Source: JAWLGJ01 sp041685145 | GTDB taxonomy: Bacteria > Pseudomonadota > Alphaproteobacteria > Rhodospirillales > Magnetospirillaceae | DNA: 64,000 bases | NCBI GenBank assembly: GCA_041685145.1 | Contig: JAWLGJ010000006.1 | Span: forward strand, 1-64,000 | Direction of reading: 5' to 3' | Shown: one piece after another, positions 25,743 through 34,605 of the stretch | Position numbering within the stretch: position 1 is the stretch's first letter | How the letters are laid out: each line of letters begins with the position of its first letter | Translations under genes and position numbers: made by a program | Notes under the pieces: model-generated | The model's input: the letters and a program-made list of their open reading frames with translations, nothing else | What the model was told of the DNA's origin: nothing | Databases searched by the model: none

Positions 25743-28133
25743 TTACTCGGCGGCCGCCGGGGTTTGGTTGCTCTGGATGGCGCGCCAGACGCGCTCGGGC
25801 GTGGCCGGCATGTCGATGTGCGGCACGCCCAGGGCATCGCAGACGGCGTTCATAACGCAGGCGGCCCCGCCGATGGTGCCGGCCTCGCCGCAGCCCTTCA
25901 CGCCCAGTTCGTTGGTCTTGCACAAGACCTCGTTGGTCTTGACCTCGAAGAAAGGCACGTCGTCGGCGCGCGGCATGGTGTAGTCCATGAACGAGCCGGT
26001 CAGGAGCTGCCCCGACTGGGGATCGTAGACGCAGTTTTCCAGCAGCGCCTGGCCGATGCCCTGCACCAGCCCGCCATGCACCTGGCCCTCGACGATCATC
26101 GGGTTGATGACGCGGCCGAAATCGTCCACCGCCACGAAGCGCACGATCTTGGTGACGCCGGTATCGGTATCGATCTCGACCTCGCAGATCTGGGTGCCGT
26201 TGGGAAAGGTGAAGTTCTTGGGGTCGTAGAACGCCTGCTCGTCCAGCCCCGGCTCCAGCTCGTCGAGCGGGTAGTTGTGCGGCACATAGGCCGCCCCGGC
26301 GATCTCGGCGATGCCGATGGTCTTGTCGGTGCCGGCGACGGTGAAGGTGCCGTCGGTGTATTCGATGTCCTCGACCGATGCCTCCAGCAGATGGGCGGCG
26401 ATCTTCTTCGACTTGGCGATCACCTTGTCCATCGCCTTGACGATGGCCATGCCGCCGACCGCCAGCGAGCGCGAGCCGTAGGTGCCCATGCCGAAGGGCG
26501 TGCGGTTGGAGTCGCCGTGAACGATCTCGACCTTGTCCATCGGCACGCCCAGGCGCTCGGAAACGATCTGGGCGAAGGTGGTTTCGTGGCCCTGGCCGTG
26601 GCTGTGCACGCCCACCATGACGCTTACCGACCCGGTGGGGTGGAAGCGCACCTCGGCGCTGTCATAGAGCCCGGCGCGGGCGCCCAGCGCCCCGGCAACG
26701 TTGGACGGCGCGATGCCGCAGGCCTCGATATAGCTGGCGAAGCCGATGCCGCGCAGCTTGCCGCGCTTCGCCGCCTCCTGGCGCCGGGCCTCGAAGCCCT
26801 CGTAGTCGATGAGCTTGAGCGCGTCGTCCAGATTGCGCGGGAAATCGCCGCTGTCGTATTCCAGCCCCACCGGCGTGGCGTAAGGCATCATGTCGGGGGT
26901 GATGAAATTGCGCCGCCGGATCTCGGCGCGGTCGATGTTCATCTCCCGCGCCGCCACGTCGACCACCCGCTCGATGAGATAGCAGGCCTCGGGGCGCCCG
27001 GCACCGCGATAGGCGTCCACCGGCGCGGTGTTGGTGAACACCGCCTTGACCTCGGCATGGATCGCAGGGGTCTTGTACTGCCCCGAGAGCAGTGTGGCGT
27101 AGAGGATGGTGGGGATGCAGGTCGAGAAGGTGGAGAGATAGGCGCCGAGGTTGGCGGTGGTGCTGACGCGCAGCCCCAGGAAGTGCGCCTGCTCGTCCAT
27201 CGCCAGTTCGACATGGGTGACGTGGTCGCGGCCGTGGGCGTCGGCCTGGAAGCTCTCGGAGCGTTCGGCGGTCCACTTCACCGGCCGCGCCAGCTTCTTG
27301 GCGGCGTAGACGACGATGACCTCCTCGGCATAGTGGTAAATCTTCGAGCCGAAGCCGCCGCCGACATCGGGCGCCACCACCCGCACCTTGTGCTCGGGCA
27401 GGCCCATCGTGAAGCCGCACAGCAACAGGCGGATGAGCTGCGGATTCTGGCTGGTGGTGGTCAGGGTGTATTCGTCGGCGCCGGGGTCGTATTCGCCGAT
27501 GGCGGCGCGCGGTTCCATCGCGTTGGGGATCATGCGGTTGTTGACCAGATCCAGGCGCGTCACATGCGCCGCCTTGGCGAAGGCCTCCTCGGTCTTGGCA
27601 CGATCACCCCATTCCCAGTCGTAGCAGATGTTGTCGGGGGCCTCGTCGTGCACGGCGACGGCGGCGCCGGCCGCCGCGGCGGTGGCGACCACCGCCGGCA
27701 GTTCCTCGTAATCGACGTCGAGGAGTTCGGCGGCGTCCTTGGCCTGCCGGTAGGTCTCCGCCACCACCACCGCCACTTGGTCGCCGACATGGCGCACCTT
27801 GTCGACGGCCAGCGGCGGGTGCGGCGGCTCCTTCATCGGCGAGCCATCCTTGAAGTGGATCAGCCAGCCGCAGGGCAGCGAGCCGATGCCGTCGGCGGCC
27901 ATGTCGGCGCCGGTGAACACCGCCACCACCCCCGGCGCCGCCTCGGCCGCGCTCTTGTCGATGCCCTTGATGCGCGCGTGCGCGTGCGGCGAGCGCAGGA
28001 TGCAGGCGTAAAGCTGGCCGGGCCGGTTGATGTCGTCGGTATAGCGGCCGCGGCCGGTCAGGAAGCGGCGGTCCTCGACGCGGGCGACGCGCGCGCCGAC
28101 TCCGCCGGAATCGGTGGTCCTTGCCTCGGTCAT
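25743..28133 (-). CDS. coxL: Form II 'CO dehydrogenase'-type molybdenum hydroxylase large subunit
   Basis: Catalytic subunit of 796 residues of the xanthine oxidase family, carrying the molybdopterin cytosine dinucleotide cofactor. The active-site loop is AYRGAGR (residues 374-380, about 26994-27014), the form II signature; true aerobic CO dehydrogenase (form I) has AYRCSFR with the copper-binding Cys. The cofactor-base Glu is in GCGEAGTIGGA near residue 745-755. VAPDVGGGFGSK is a Moco-contact loop. No signal peptide, so cytoplasmic. Form II enzymes have no settled physiological substrate. The TRAP importer in the same gene run suggests an organic one. Confidence 0.9.
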   Translation of the reverse strand: MTEARTTDSGGVGARVARVEDRRFLTGRGRYTDDINRPGQLYACILRSPHAHARIKGIDKSAAEAAPGVVAVFTGADMAADGIGSLPCGWLIHFKDGSPMKEPPHPPLAVDKVRHVGDQVAVVVAETYRQAKDAAELLDVDYEELPAVVATAAAAGAAVAVHDEAPDNICYDWEWGDRAKTEEAFAKAAHVTRLDLVNNRMIPNAMEPRAAIGEYDPGADEYTLTTTSQNPQLIRLLLCGFTMGLPEHKVRVVAPDVGGGFGSKIYHYAEEVIVVYAAKKLARPVKWTAERSESFQADAHGRDHVTHVELAMDEQAHFLGLRVSTTANLGAYLSTFSTCIPTILYATLLSGQYKTPAIHAEVKAVFTNTAPVDAYRGAGRPEACYLIERVVDVAAREMNIDRAEIRRRNFITPDMMPYATPVGLEYDSGDFPRNLDDALKLIDYEGFEARRQEAAKRGKLRGIGFASYIEACGIAPSNVAGALGARAGLYDSAEVRFHPTGSVSVMVGVHSHGQGHETTFAQIVSERLGVPMDKVEIVHGDSNRTPFGMGTYGSRSLAVGGMAIVKAMDKVIAKSKKIAAHLLEASVEDIEYTDGTFTVAGTDKTIGIAEIAGAAYVPHNYPLDELEPGLDEQAFYDPKNFTFPNGTQICEVEIDTDTGVTKIVRFVAVDDFGRVINPMIVEGQVHGGLVQGIGQALLENCVYDPQSGQLLTGSFMDYTMPRADDVPFFEVKTNEVLCKTNELGVKGCGEAGTIGGAACVMNAVCDALGVPHIDMPATPERVWRAIQSNQTPAAAE

Positions 28134-28146
28134 GACGCGTCCTCCC

Positions 28147-28644
<498 letters not shown>

Positions 28645-28706
28645 TCGTGTTTTCCTCCCTGTTGGGCGCGCGGGCCTTCCGCCGTTCTTGCGCCCGTGAT
28701 GGTTGC

Positions 28707-29291
28707 TCAGGCCATGAGAAGCAGCAGCAGCAGCCCGACCGTGCCGAGCACCAGCACCGCCCACACGGCCCAACGCACCGCCGCCGGGGCGGGTGGTTCG
28801 GGCGCCGGGGCTTCGGTCCCGGCCGCGGCGGGCGCCTCCCCCGGGGCCTCGGCCGGGGCCACGCGGGCCGCGAAGCAAGAAAAGAATTCCTCGGCGTATT
28901 TCTGCGCCGTTCCCTGCACGAGGCGGCTGCCCACCTGGGCCAGCTTGCCGCCGACCTGCGCCTCGGCGCTGTAGCTGAGGCGGGTGGTGCCGGGGGCAGC
29001 CTCGTCCAGGGTCACCTGCGCCCGGCCGCGGGCGAAACCGGCCTGCCCGCCCTTGCCGCCGCCGACGATGACGTAGGATTCGGGCGCGTTGACGTCCTCC
29101 AACTGCACCGTTCCGGTAAAGGTGGCCTTCACCGGCCCGATGGCGGCGACGACCTTGGCCTCGTAGCCGCTGTCCGTCGGGGACAGTTCCTGGCAGCCTG
29201 GGATGCACTGCCGCAGCACGTCGGGATCGTTCAAGGCCGCCCAGACGGTCTCGCGATCCGCGGGAATCGTGTGCTGGCCGGTAATGTCCAT
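28707..29291 (-). CDS. coxG: CoxG-like SRPBCC protein with C-terminal membrane anchor
   Basis: 194 residues. Residues 1-145 are a CoxG/START-like domain (MDITGQHTIPADRETVWAALNDP, CIPGCQEL, GKLAQVGSRLVQG). Then come a Pro/Ala/Glu linker and a terminal hydrophobic helix (WAVWAVLVLGTVGLLLLLLM). In Oligotropha CoxG recruits CO dehydrogenase to the membrane, and the anchor fits that role. GGAGG precedes the ATG at 29291. It is the first gene of the long minus-strand run toward dctP. Confidence 0.9.
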   Translation of the reverse strand: MDITGQHTIPADRETVWAALNDPDVLRQCIPGCQELSPTDSGYEAKVVAAIGPVKATFTGTVQLEDVNAPESYVIVGGGKGGQAGFARGRAQVTLDEAAPGTTRLSYSAEAQVGGKLAQVGSRLVQGTAQKYAEEFFSCFAARVAPAEAPGEAPAAAGTEAPAPEPPAPAAVRWAVWAVLVLGTVGLLLLLLMA

Positions 29292-29718
29292 CGCGTCCTC
29301 CGCCCGCACGCTTGTCGCAACCCGGAAGTTTGCCGCCCCCTACAAGCCGCGGTCCATCCCCCGTTGGTAGGGGGCACCGAACCGCCTTAAGTAGCAAAAA
29401 TCCCGTTTTACGGGTCACGTCTTATGGTTTTACGCTTTTTTGTTGCCCGCCACACACATCTTTCGCTATATGAAAGGGCTTGGCGGGCGGCACTTCCGCG
29501 ATGAACCCGTCGATGACTGGACAACGGTGAAGTCATTGCTGGAGATGACTGTAGTCCCAGCCATTCCGGTCACCCTTTGGCTTTTCCCACGCCTGCCGGT
29601 GTTGTTCCGATCCGCTTACATGCCAGCGGAATAGCGCAATCATTGAGGTAGTGGCTGCTTCCCGAGTTTACGTTTTTTTATACACTCATAAGGATATGTT
29701 TGATATAGGACATTTGCC
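29292..29718. other. AT-rich divergent region between coxG and the HK-RR genes
   Basis: 427 bp between divergent genes, clearly lower in GC than its neighbours, especially 29390-29720. It holds two small hairpins: CCCCC/GGGGG near 29357-29373, and CCCGT (29402-29406) with ACGGG (29410-29414) next to an A5 run, which reads as a short terminator or attenuator toward coxG. A 54-codon ORF (29470-29634, plus) has no ribosome binding site or recognisable content and is not called. TATACA near 29680 could be a -10 for the kinase gene. No clear operator was recognised. Confidence 0.5.
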
Positions 29719-30546
29719 ATGTTTCTCCAGTCGCGTCACAGGCCGAACGCACGGCCCGGTCCTGCTGCGGGTTCCTGCGCCGTAGCAACGCGCTGTCCTG
29801 TGACCGCCGGAATCGTGCATGAGTTGCACCAGCCTTTGCACTATGTGCGCTTGAAGCTGGAAGCGATCCGCCTTCTCGACTTGCAGGACGGTGTCGCGGT
29901 GCCGGCGCATGAACTGGGCCCCAAGCTCGACGACGTCCTCGACCAGATCGAGCGCATCACCCAGTTGCTGCTGCACCTGCAATCGCTGTCCGGCGGCGAG
30001 GCGGGCGCGGAGAGCTTCACGCTCGGTGCCGCGGTGGCGAATGCCGTTGCGCTGACGGCGCCGCGGTTCGGCGAACACAACGTCACCCTGCACCAGGCGG
30101 TTTCGCGCGCCTGCGCTTCCCTGTTCCTGCGCGGGCGGCGGCTGCTGTTGGAGCAGGTCATCGCCAACCTTCTTGTCAATGCCTGTCTGGCCGCCGCCGA
30201 GGCCCGCACGACGGCGGGCGGGAATGTGTGGCTGCGCTGCCGCGCCGGCGACGGCTTCGTCGAGGTGCGGGTGGCCGACGACGGGCCGGGCCTGCCGCCG
30301 GCCCTGCGCGAGCGGGTGTTCGACGCCTTCTTCACCACCCGGCCACAGGGTGGGGGTTCGGGCCTGGGTCTGTATCTAAGCCGTCGCATCGTCGATGCGA
30401 TGGGGGGCGCGATCCGGGCCGCGGGCCGGCGTGGAGGGGGGGCGCAGTTCGTCGTCCGCCTCCCGGCCGACGCCAGCGGCCCCGGGCAGCCGCAAGGAGG
30501 AAAACATGGACATAGTGCTTGCCGACGATCACGCCCTGGTCCGTGA
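29719..30546 (+). CDS. Soluble histidine kinase without a sensor domain
   Basis: 275 residues. The phospho-acceptor box is HELHQPLHYVRLKLEAIR with His34, close to the HELNQPL form of FixL/DctB-like kinases. The ATPase domain follows with N-box NLLVNACLAA, G1 ADDGPGLPP and G2 GGGSGLGLYLSRRIV. There is no membrane segment and no PAS, GAF or other input domain in the 33 residues before the His, so the signal must come through a partner or through these few residues (which include two Cys). It overlaps the response regulator by 41 bp. Divergent from the cox run, it is a candidate regulator of it. Confidence 0.8.
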   Translation: MFLQSRHRPNARPGPAAGSCAVATRCPVTAGIVHELHQPLHYVRLKLEAIRLLDLQDGVAVPAHELGPKLDDVLDQIERITQLLLHLQSLSGGEAGAESFTLGAAVANAVALTAPRFGEHNVTLHQAVSRACASLFLRGRRLLLEQVIANLLVNACLAAAEARTTAGGNVWLRCRAGDGFVEVRVADDGPGLPPALRERVFDAFFTTRPQGGGSGLGLYLSRRIVDAMGGAIRAAGRRGGGAQFVVRLPADASGPGQPQGGKHGHSACRRSRPGP

Positions 30547-31144
30547 AGGGATGCTGCCCTTCCTGAAGCGTCTCGACGCCGGCGCCACCATCCTGGAGGC
30601 CGCCACCCTGCCCGAGGCCCTGCGCCACGCCAGCGGCGCCGACGACCTGCGCCTGATCATCCTCGACCTCTACATGCCGGGGATGAACGGCCTCGGCGGC
30701 CTGTGCACGATGCGCCAGTCCTTCCCCGAGGTGCCGCTGGCGGTGATGTCGGGCTGTGCCATGCCGGACGAGGCCATCGCCGCCATCGAGCACGGCGCCG
30801 ACGGCTTCCTGCCCAAGACCATGAGCGCCAACGCCCTCACGGGCGCCCTGCAGGTCATGCTCGCCGGCGAGCGTTATGTGCCGTCGTTCCTGCTGTCCGC
30901 CTCGGCGCCGCCGCCGTTCGGCCGCCGCGACCGGGTGCTGGAAAACCTGTCGCCGCGTGAGCACGAGATCGCCCTGATGGTGGCCCGGGGCGCCCCCAAC
31001 AAGGTCATCGCCCGGCAACTGGGGCTGCACGAGGTGACGGTGAAGGCGCATCTGCGCAACGTGTTCAAGAAGCTGGGCGCCACCAACCGCACCGAGGTCG
31101 CCCGCACCGTCTATCTGGGCACCATGCGCCCCACCGGCACATAG
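30506..31144 (+). CDS. LuxR/NarL-type response regulator
   Basis: 212 residues. Receiver domain with acidic pocket Asp7/Asp8 (VLADDHAL), phospho-acceptor Asp54 (ILDLYMPGMNG) and Lys in GFLPKTM. The C-terminal LuxR helix-turn-helix is NLSPREHEIALMVARGAPNKVIARQLGLHEVTVKAHLRNVFKKLG, complete. AAGGAGG lies 6 bases before the ATG, which sits inside the kinase 3' end. Partner of the kinase at 29719; targets are unknown but the divergent cox genes are the obvious guess. Confidence 0.92.
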   Translation: MDIVLADDHALVREGMLPFLKRLDAGATILEAATLPEALRHASGADDLRLIILDLYMPGMNGLGGLCTMRQSFPEVPLAVMSGCAMPDEAIAAIEHGADGFLPKTMSANALTGALQVMLAGERYVPSFLLSASAPPPFGRRDRVLENLSPREHEIALMVARGAPNKVIARQLGLHEVTVKAHLRNVFKKLGATNRTEVARTVYLGTMRPTGT

Positions 31145-31228
31145 GCGGGCCCGCCACGACCTTCCGCCGCCTTTCCCGGCACCGGCGCTTTCGGCTAGAC
31201 TGACCGGCACCGCCACACTGGAGGCGCC

Positions 31229-31687
31229 ATGTCGATCCGAGCCGTCATGCTTGTTGCCGCCGTTCTCGCGCTGGGCGGGTCGCCCACGGGCGCGTCGCCG
31301 CCGCCCCACGCGGCAAAAGGCGGACCGGCCGCCGGTTCAGACGCCGGGGGGCACCTGCTGACCGACGCCGAGGCGGCCATCGCCGAAGCGATCATCGAGG
31401 CGGTCAGCGGGCAGCCCGTCGACCTCACGGGGAACACCAAGCCCGGCAGCGGCAAAGGCCTGCCGCCGGGGCTGGCCAAACGGCGCGACTTGCCGCCGGG
31501 CCTGGCGCGGCATGTCGCGCGCACCGGGCAGCTGCCGCCGGGCTTGCAGCAACGCATCACCGGCGGCGTGGCCTCACGAATGCCCGGCCACCGCGCCGAA
31601 CTGCGCGGCACGGACCTGCTGCTGACCGATTCGGCCACCGGCGAGGTGGTCAAGATTATCCGCGACGTCCTGCGCCTGGCACGCTGA
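31229..31687 (+). CDS. Secreted CigR/RcnB-like protein
   Basis: 152 residues with a signal peptide (MSIRAVMLVAAVLALGG, cleavage near GASP). The middle carries three copies of a LPPGL motif (KGLPPGLAKR, RDLPPGLARH, GQLPPGLQQR), a mark of the CigR/RcnB-like periplasmic family. The C-terminal part, RGTDLLLTDSATGEVVKIIRDVLR, matches the family end. CigR is known as an inner-membrane anti-virulence protein in Salmonella; a role here is not known. GGAGG lies before the ATG. Two 43-bp repeats follow the stop. Confidence 0.65.
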   Translation: MSIRAVMLVAAVLALGGSPTGASPPPHAAKGGPAAGSDAGGHLLTDAEAAIAEAIIEAVSGQPVDLTGNTKPGSGKGLPPGLAKRRDLPPGLARHVARTGQLPPGLQQRITGGVASRMPGHRAELRGTDLLLTDSATGEVVKIIRDVLRLAR

Positions 31688-31695
31688 CGCGCCGT

Positions 31696-31798
31696 TGAGG
31701 CGGCGGCCAAGCGAGCGGAGCGAGCGCCCGGCGAGGGCACAAAGACTCACCGCCGTGAGGCGGCGGCCAAGCGAGCGGAGCGAGCGCCCGGCGAGGGC
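31696..31798. repeat. Two identical 43-bp direct repeats, 60-bp period
   Basis: 31696-31738 and 31756-31798 are identical over 43 bp, starting TGAGGCGGCGGCC and ending CCGGCGAGGGC. Each contains GCGAGCGGAGCGAGC, a self-similar string common as a dispersed repeat in GC-rich proteobacteria. They fill the gap between the CigR-like gene and the 3' end of valS, which converge here. Confidence 0.9.
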
Positions 31799-31810
31799 TA
31801 CATCGACCAA

Positions 31811-31837
31811 GCCGTTTCCGCGTTGAGTGGAAACGGC
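31811..31837 (-). terminator. Hairpin after valS
   Basis: GCCGTTTCC (31811-31819) pairs perfectly with GGAAACGGC (31829-31837), loop 9 bases, one base past the valS stop. No T-run follows on the minus strand. It is a likely 3' boundary or bidirectional terminator. Confidence 0.5.
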
Positions 31838-31838
31838 G

Positions 31839-34487
31839 CTAGGCCGCCTGCAGCCGCTCCAGCGCCTCGGCGACCTTGGCGCGGGCGAGCACCCATTCCT
31901 CGCGCTTTTCGCGCTGGTCCTCGACCACCTCGGGCGGCGCCTTGGCGAGGAAGCCCTCGTTGGAAAGCTTCTTGTCCAGGCGGGCGATTTCGCCCTCCAC
32001 CTTGGCCAATTCCTTCCGCAGGCGGGCGCGCTCCTGGGCGATGTCGATGTGCTCGGCCAGCGGCAGGACCACCGTAGCCTCGTCCACCACCATCTGCACG
32101 GCGCCGCGCGGCGCCTCGACCTCGGAAATCTCCAGATTGTCCAACCGTGCCAGGGTCATGATGAGATCGCGGTGGGTGTACAGCCGGGCGCGGGTGATCT
32201 CGTTGGCGCCACGCAGCAGCGCCGTCAGTTTCGCCGCCGGGGGCACGTTCATTTCGGCGCGCACGGCGCGGATGGTGGTGATTACCCGCACCACCCAGTC
32301 CATCTCGTCATTGGCCTCGGGGTCGACCAGGGCTCCGTGCGCCGGCCACTCGGCGTTGATGAGCCGGTCGGCGCGCTCCGGCGCCATCGCCTCCCAAAGC
32401 TCCTCGGTGATGAAGGGCATGAAGGGGTGCAGAAGGTGCAGGATCTGGTCCAGCGTCCAGGCGGCGGCGGCGCGGGTCTCGGCGCGGGCGGTGTCGTCGC
32501 CGCCCTGCAGGATGGGCTTGCCGAATTCCAGATACCAGTCGCAGAAGGTGCCCCAGGTGAACTGATAGACGGCCTGGGCGGCCTCGTTGAAGCGATAGCT
32601 CTCCAGCGCCACGTCGACCTTCTCGGCGGTCTCGGCCACCTTGCCGACGATCCAGCGATTGACCTTCTCGCTGACGCCCTCGGGGTCGAAGCCGGGCACC
32701 GGCCGGCAGTCGTTGATCTGGCAGAAGCGCGCCGCGTTCCACAGCTTGGTGGCGAAGTTGCGATAGCCCTCGACGCGGCTTTCCGCCAGCTTGATGTCGC
32801 GGCCCTGCGCCGCCAGCGCCGCCAGCGTGAAACGCAGCGCGTCGCAGCCGTATTTGCCGATGGTGTCGAGCGGGTCGATGATGTTGCCCTTCGACTTCGA
32901 CATCTTCTGGCCCTTCTCGTCGCGGACCAGGGCGTGAATGTAGATGTCGCGGAACGGCACCTCGCCCATGAAGTGCAGCCCCATCATCATCATCCGCGCC
33001 ACCCAAAAGAAGATGATGTCGAAGCCGGTCACCAGAACATCGGTGGGGTAGTAGCGTTGCAGCTCGGGCGTCTCGTCCGGCCAGCCCAGGGTCGAGAACG
33101 GCCACAGGCCCGACGAGAACCAGGTGTCGAGGACGTCGGAGTCACGTTCCAGCCGCACATTGACGCCGTAGTGGTCGTGGGCGGCCTTCTGGGCCTCCTC
33201 CTCGGTCTCCTCGACGAAGACCGTGCCGTCAGGGCCGTACCAGGCCGGCACCTGGTGCCCCCACCAGATCTGGCGCGAAATGCACCAGGGCTGGATGTTG
33301 CGCATCCACTCGAAATAGGTGTTTTCCCAGTGCTTGGGCACGAAGCGGGTGCGCCCGCTTTCCACCGCCTCGATGGCGGGCTTGGCGAGGGTCTTGGCGT
33401 CGACGAACCACTGGTCGGTCAGCCAGGGCTCGATGACAACGCCCGAGCGGTCGCCATAGGGGACCATGTGGACGTGGTCCTCGACCTTGGCGAGGTGGCC
33501 CAGGCGCTCCATCTCGGCGACCACCGCCTTGCGGCCCTCGTAGCGGTCGAGGCCGCGGAAGGCCTCCGGCACGCTGTCGTTGAGGCAGGCGTTGGCGTCG
33601 AGGACGTTGATGGCCTCGACGCCGTGGCGCTTGCCGACCTCGAAGTCGTTGAAGTCGTGCGCCGGGGTGATCTTGACGGCGCCGGTGCCCTTCTCGGGGT
33701 CGGAGTATTCGTCGGCGACGATGGGAATGCGTCGGCCGACGATGGGCAGAACCACATGCTTGCCGATCAGGTGCCGGTAACGGTCGTCGTCGGGATGCAC
33801 GGCGACGCAGGTGTCGCCCAGCATGGTTTCGGGGCGGGTGGTGGCGACGGTGATGACGGCCCCGGCCCCGCCCTCCACCGGATAGGTGAAGTGCCACATA
33901 TGGCCCTTCACCTCGCGCTGCTCGACCTCGAGATCGGAGATGGCGGTGTGCAGCTTCGGATCCCAGTTGACCAGCCGCTTGTCGCGGTAGATGAGGCCCT
34001 GCTTGTAGAGCTCGACGAAGATTTTGCGCACGGCCCGCGACAGGCCGTCGTCCATCGTGAAGCGTTCCCGCGCCCAGTCGGGCGAGGCGCCCAGGCGGCG
34101 AAGCTGGTTCTGGATGGTACCGCCCGACTGGTGCTTCCACTCCCAGATCTTGTCGACGAAGGCGGCGCGGCCGAGCTGATGGCGGGTGACGCCCTGGGCT
34201 TCGAGCTGGCGCTCGACCACCATCTGGGTGGCGATGCCGGCGTGGTCGGTGCCCGGCTGCCACAGCGCGTCGCGCCCGCGCATCCGCCAATAACGAATCA
34301 GCACGTCCTGCAGCGTGAAGGTGAGCGCGTGGCCCATGTGCAGGCTGCCGGTGACGTTGGGTGGCGGCATCATGATCGTGTAGGGCGGGCGGCCCGATTC
34401 GGGCCGGGCGCGGAAGGCGCCGGCGCGCTCCCACAACTCGTAGTGCTTCGCCTCGATCTCGGCTGGGCGATAGGTCTTGTCCAGCAC
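31839..34487 (-). CDS. valS: Valyl-tRNA synthetase
   Basis: Class I synthetase charging tRNA-Val, 882 residues. HIGH-type motif PPPNVTGSLHMGHAL near residue 45, editing domain in the middle (TTRPETMLGDT, the CP1 region), KMSKS loop KMSKSKGNIIDPLD, and a C-terminal coiled coil (about 820-880). No ATG starts the conserved N-terminus; GTG at 34487 opening LDKTYRPAEIEAKHYELWE fits best. The longer open frame upstream is not ValS-like. It follows popZ, a neighbour seen in many alphaproteobacteria. Confidence 0.95.
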   Translation of the reverse strand: MLDKTYRPAEIEAKHYELWERAGAFRARPESGRPPYTIMMPPPNVTGSLHMGHALTFTLQDVLIRYWRMRGRDALWQPGTDHAGIATQMVVERQLEAQGVTRHQLGRAAFVDKIWEWKHQSGGTIQNQLRRLGASPDWARERFTMDDGLSRAVRKIFVELYKQGLIYRDKRLVNWDPKLHTAISDLEVEQREVKGHMWHFTYPVEGGAGAVITVATTRPETMLGDTCVAVHPDDDRYRHLIGKHVVLPIVGRRIPIVADEYSDPEKGTGAVKITPAHDFNDFEVGKRHGVEAINVLDANACLNDSVPEAFRGLDRYEGRKAVVAEMERLGHLAKVEDHVHMVPYGDRSGVVIEPWLTDQWFVDAKTLAKPAIEAVESGRTRFVPKHWENTYFEWMRNIQPWCISRQIWWGHQVPAWYGPDGTVFVEETEEEAQKAAHDHYGVNVRLERDSDVLDTWFSSGLWPFSTLGWPDETPELQRYYPTDVLVTGFDIIFFWVARMMMMGLHFMGEVPFRDIYIHALVRDEKGQKMSKSKGNIIDPLDTIGKYGCDALRFTLAALAAQGRDIKLAESRVEGYRNFATKLWNAARFCQINDCRPVPGFDPEGVSEKVNRWIVGKVAETAEKVDVALESYRFNEAAQAVYQFTWGTFCDWYLEFGKPILQGGDDTARAETRAAAAWTLDQILHLLHPFMPFITEELWEAMAPERADRLINAEWPAHGALVDPEANDEMDWVVRVITTIRAVRAEMNVPPAAKLTALLRGANEITRARLYTHRDLIMTLARLDNLEISEVEAPRGAVQMVVDEATVVLPLAEHIDIAQERARLRKELAKVEGEIARLDKKLSNEGFLAKAPPEVVEDQREKREEWVLARAKVAEALERLQAA

Positions 34488-34605
34488 GGCTATGGAAACC
34501 CCTGCTTCAACACTGGCTGACGGACGAACACACCCGCCGACGCGGCCAGCGCGCGGCGCCCGGTGTGGCGCCACGTCCGGCCCGGCGTGGGCGGGAAGGC
34601 GTGTT

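Noticed and set aside
25743..28133. True aerobic CO dehydrogenase (form I)
   Set aside because: The active-site loop is AYRGAGR, lacking the Cys of AYRCSFR needed for the Mo-Cu site, and gene order is S-L-M rather than M-S-L.
29470..29634. 54-codon ORF between coxG and the kinase
   Set aside because: No ribosome binding site, no recognisable domain, and it lies in an AT-rich promoter-like region.
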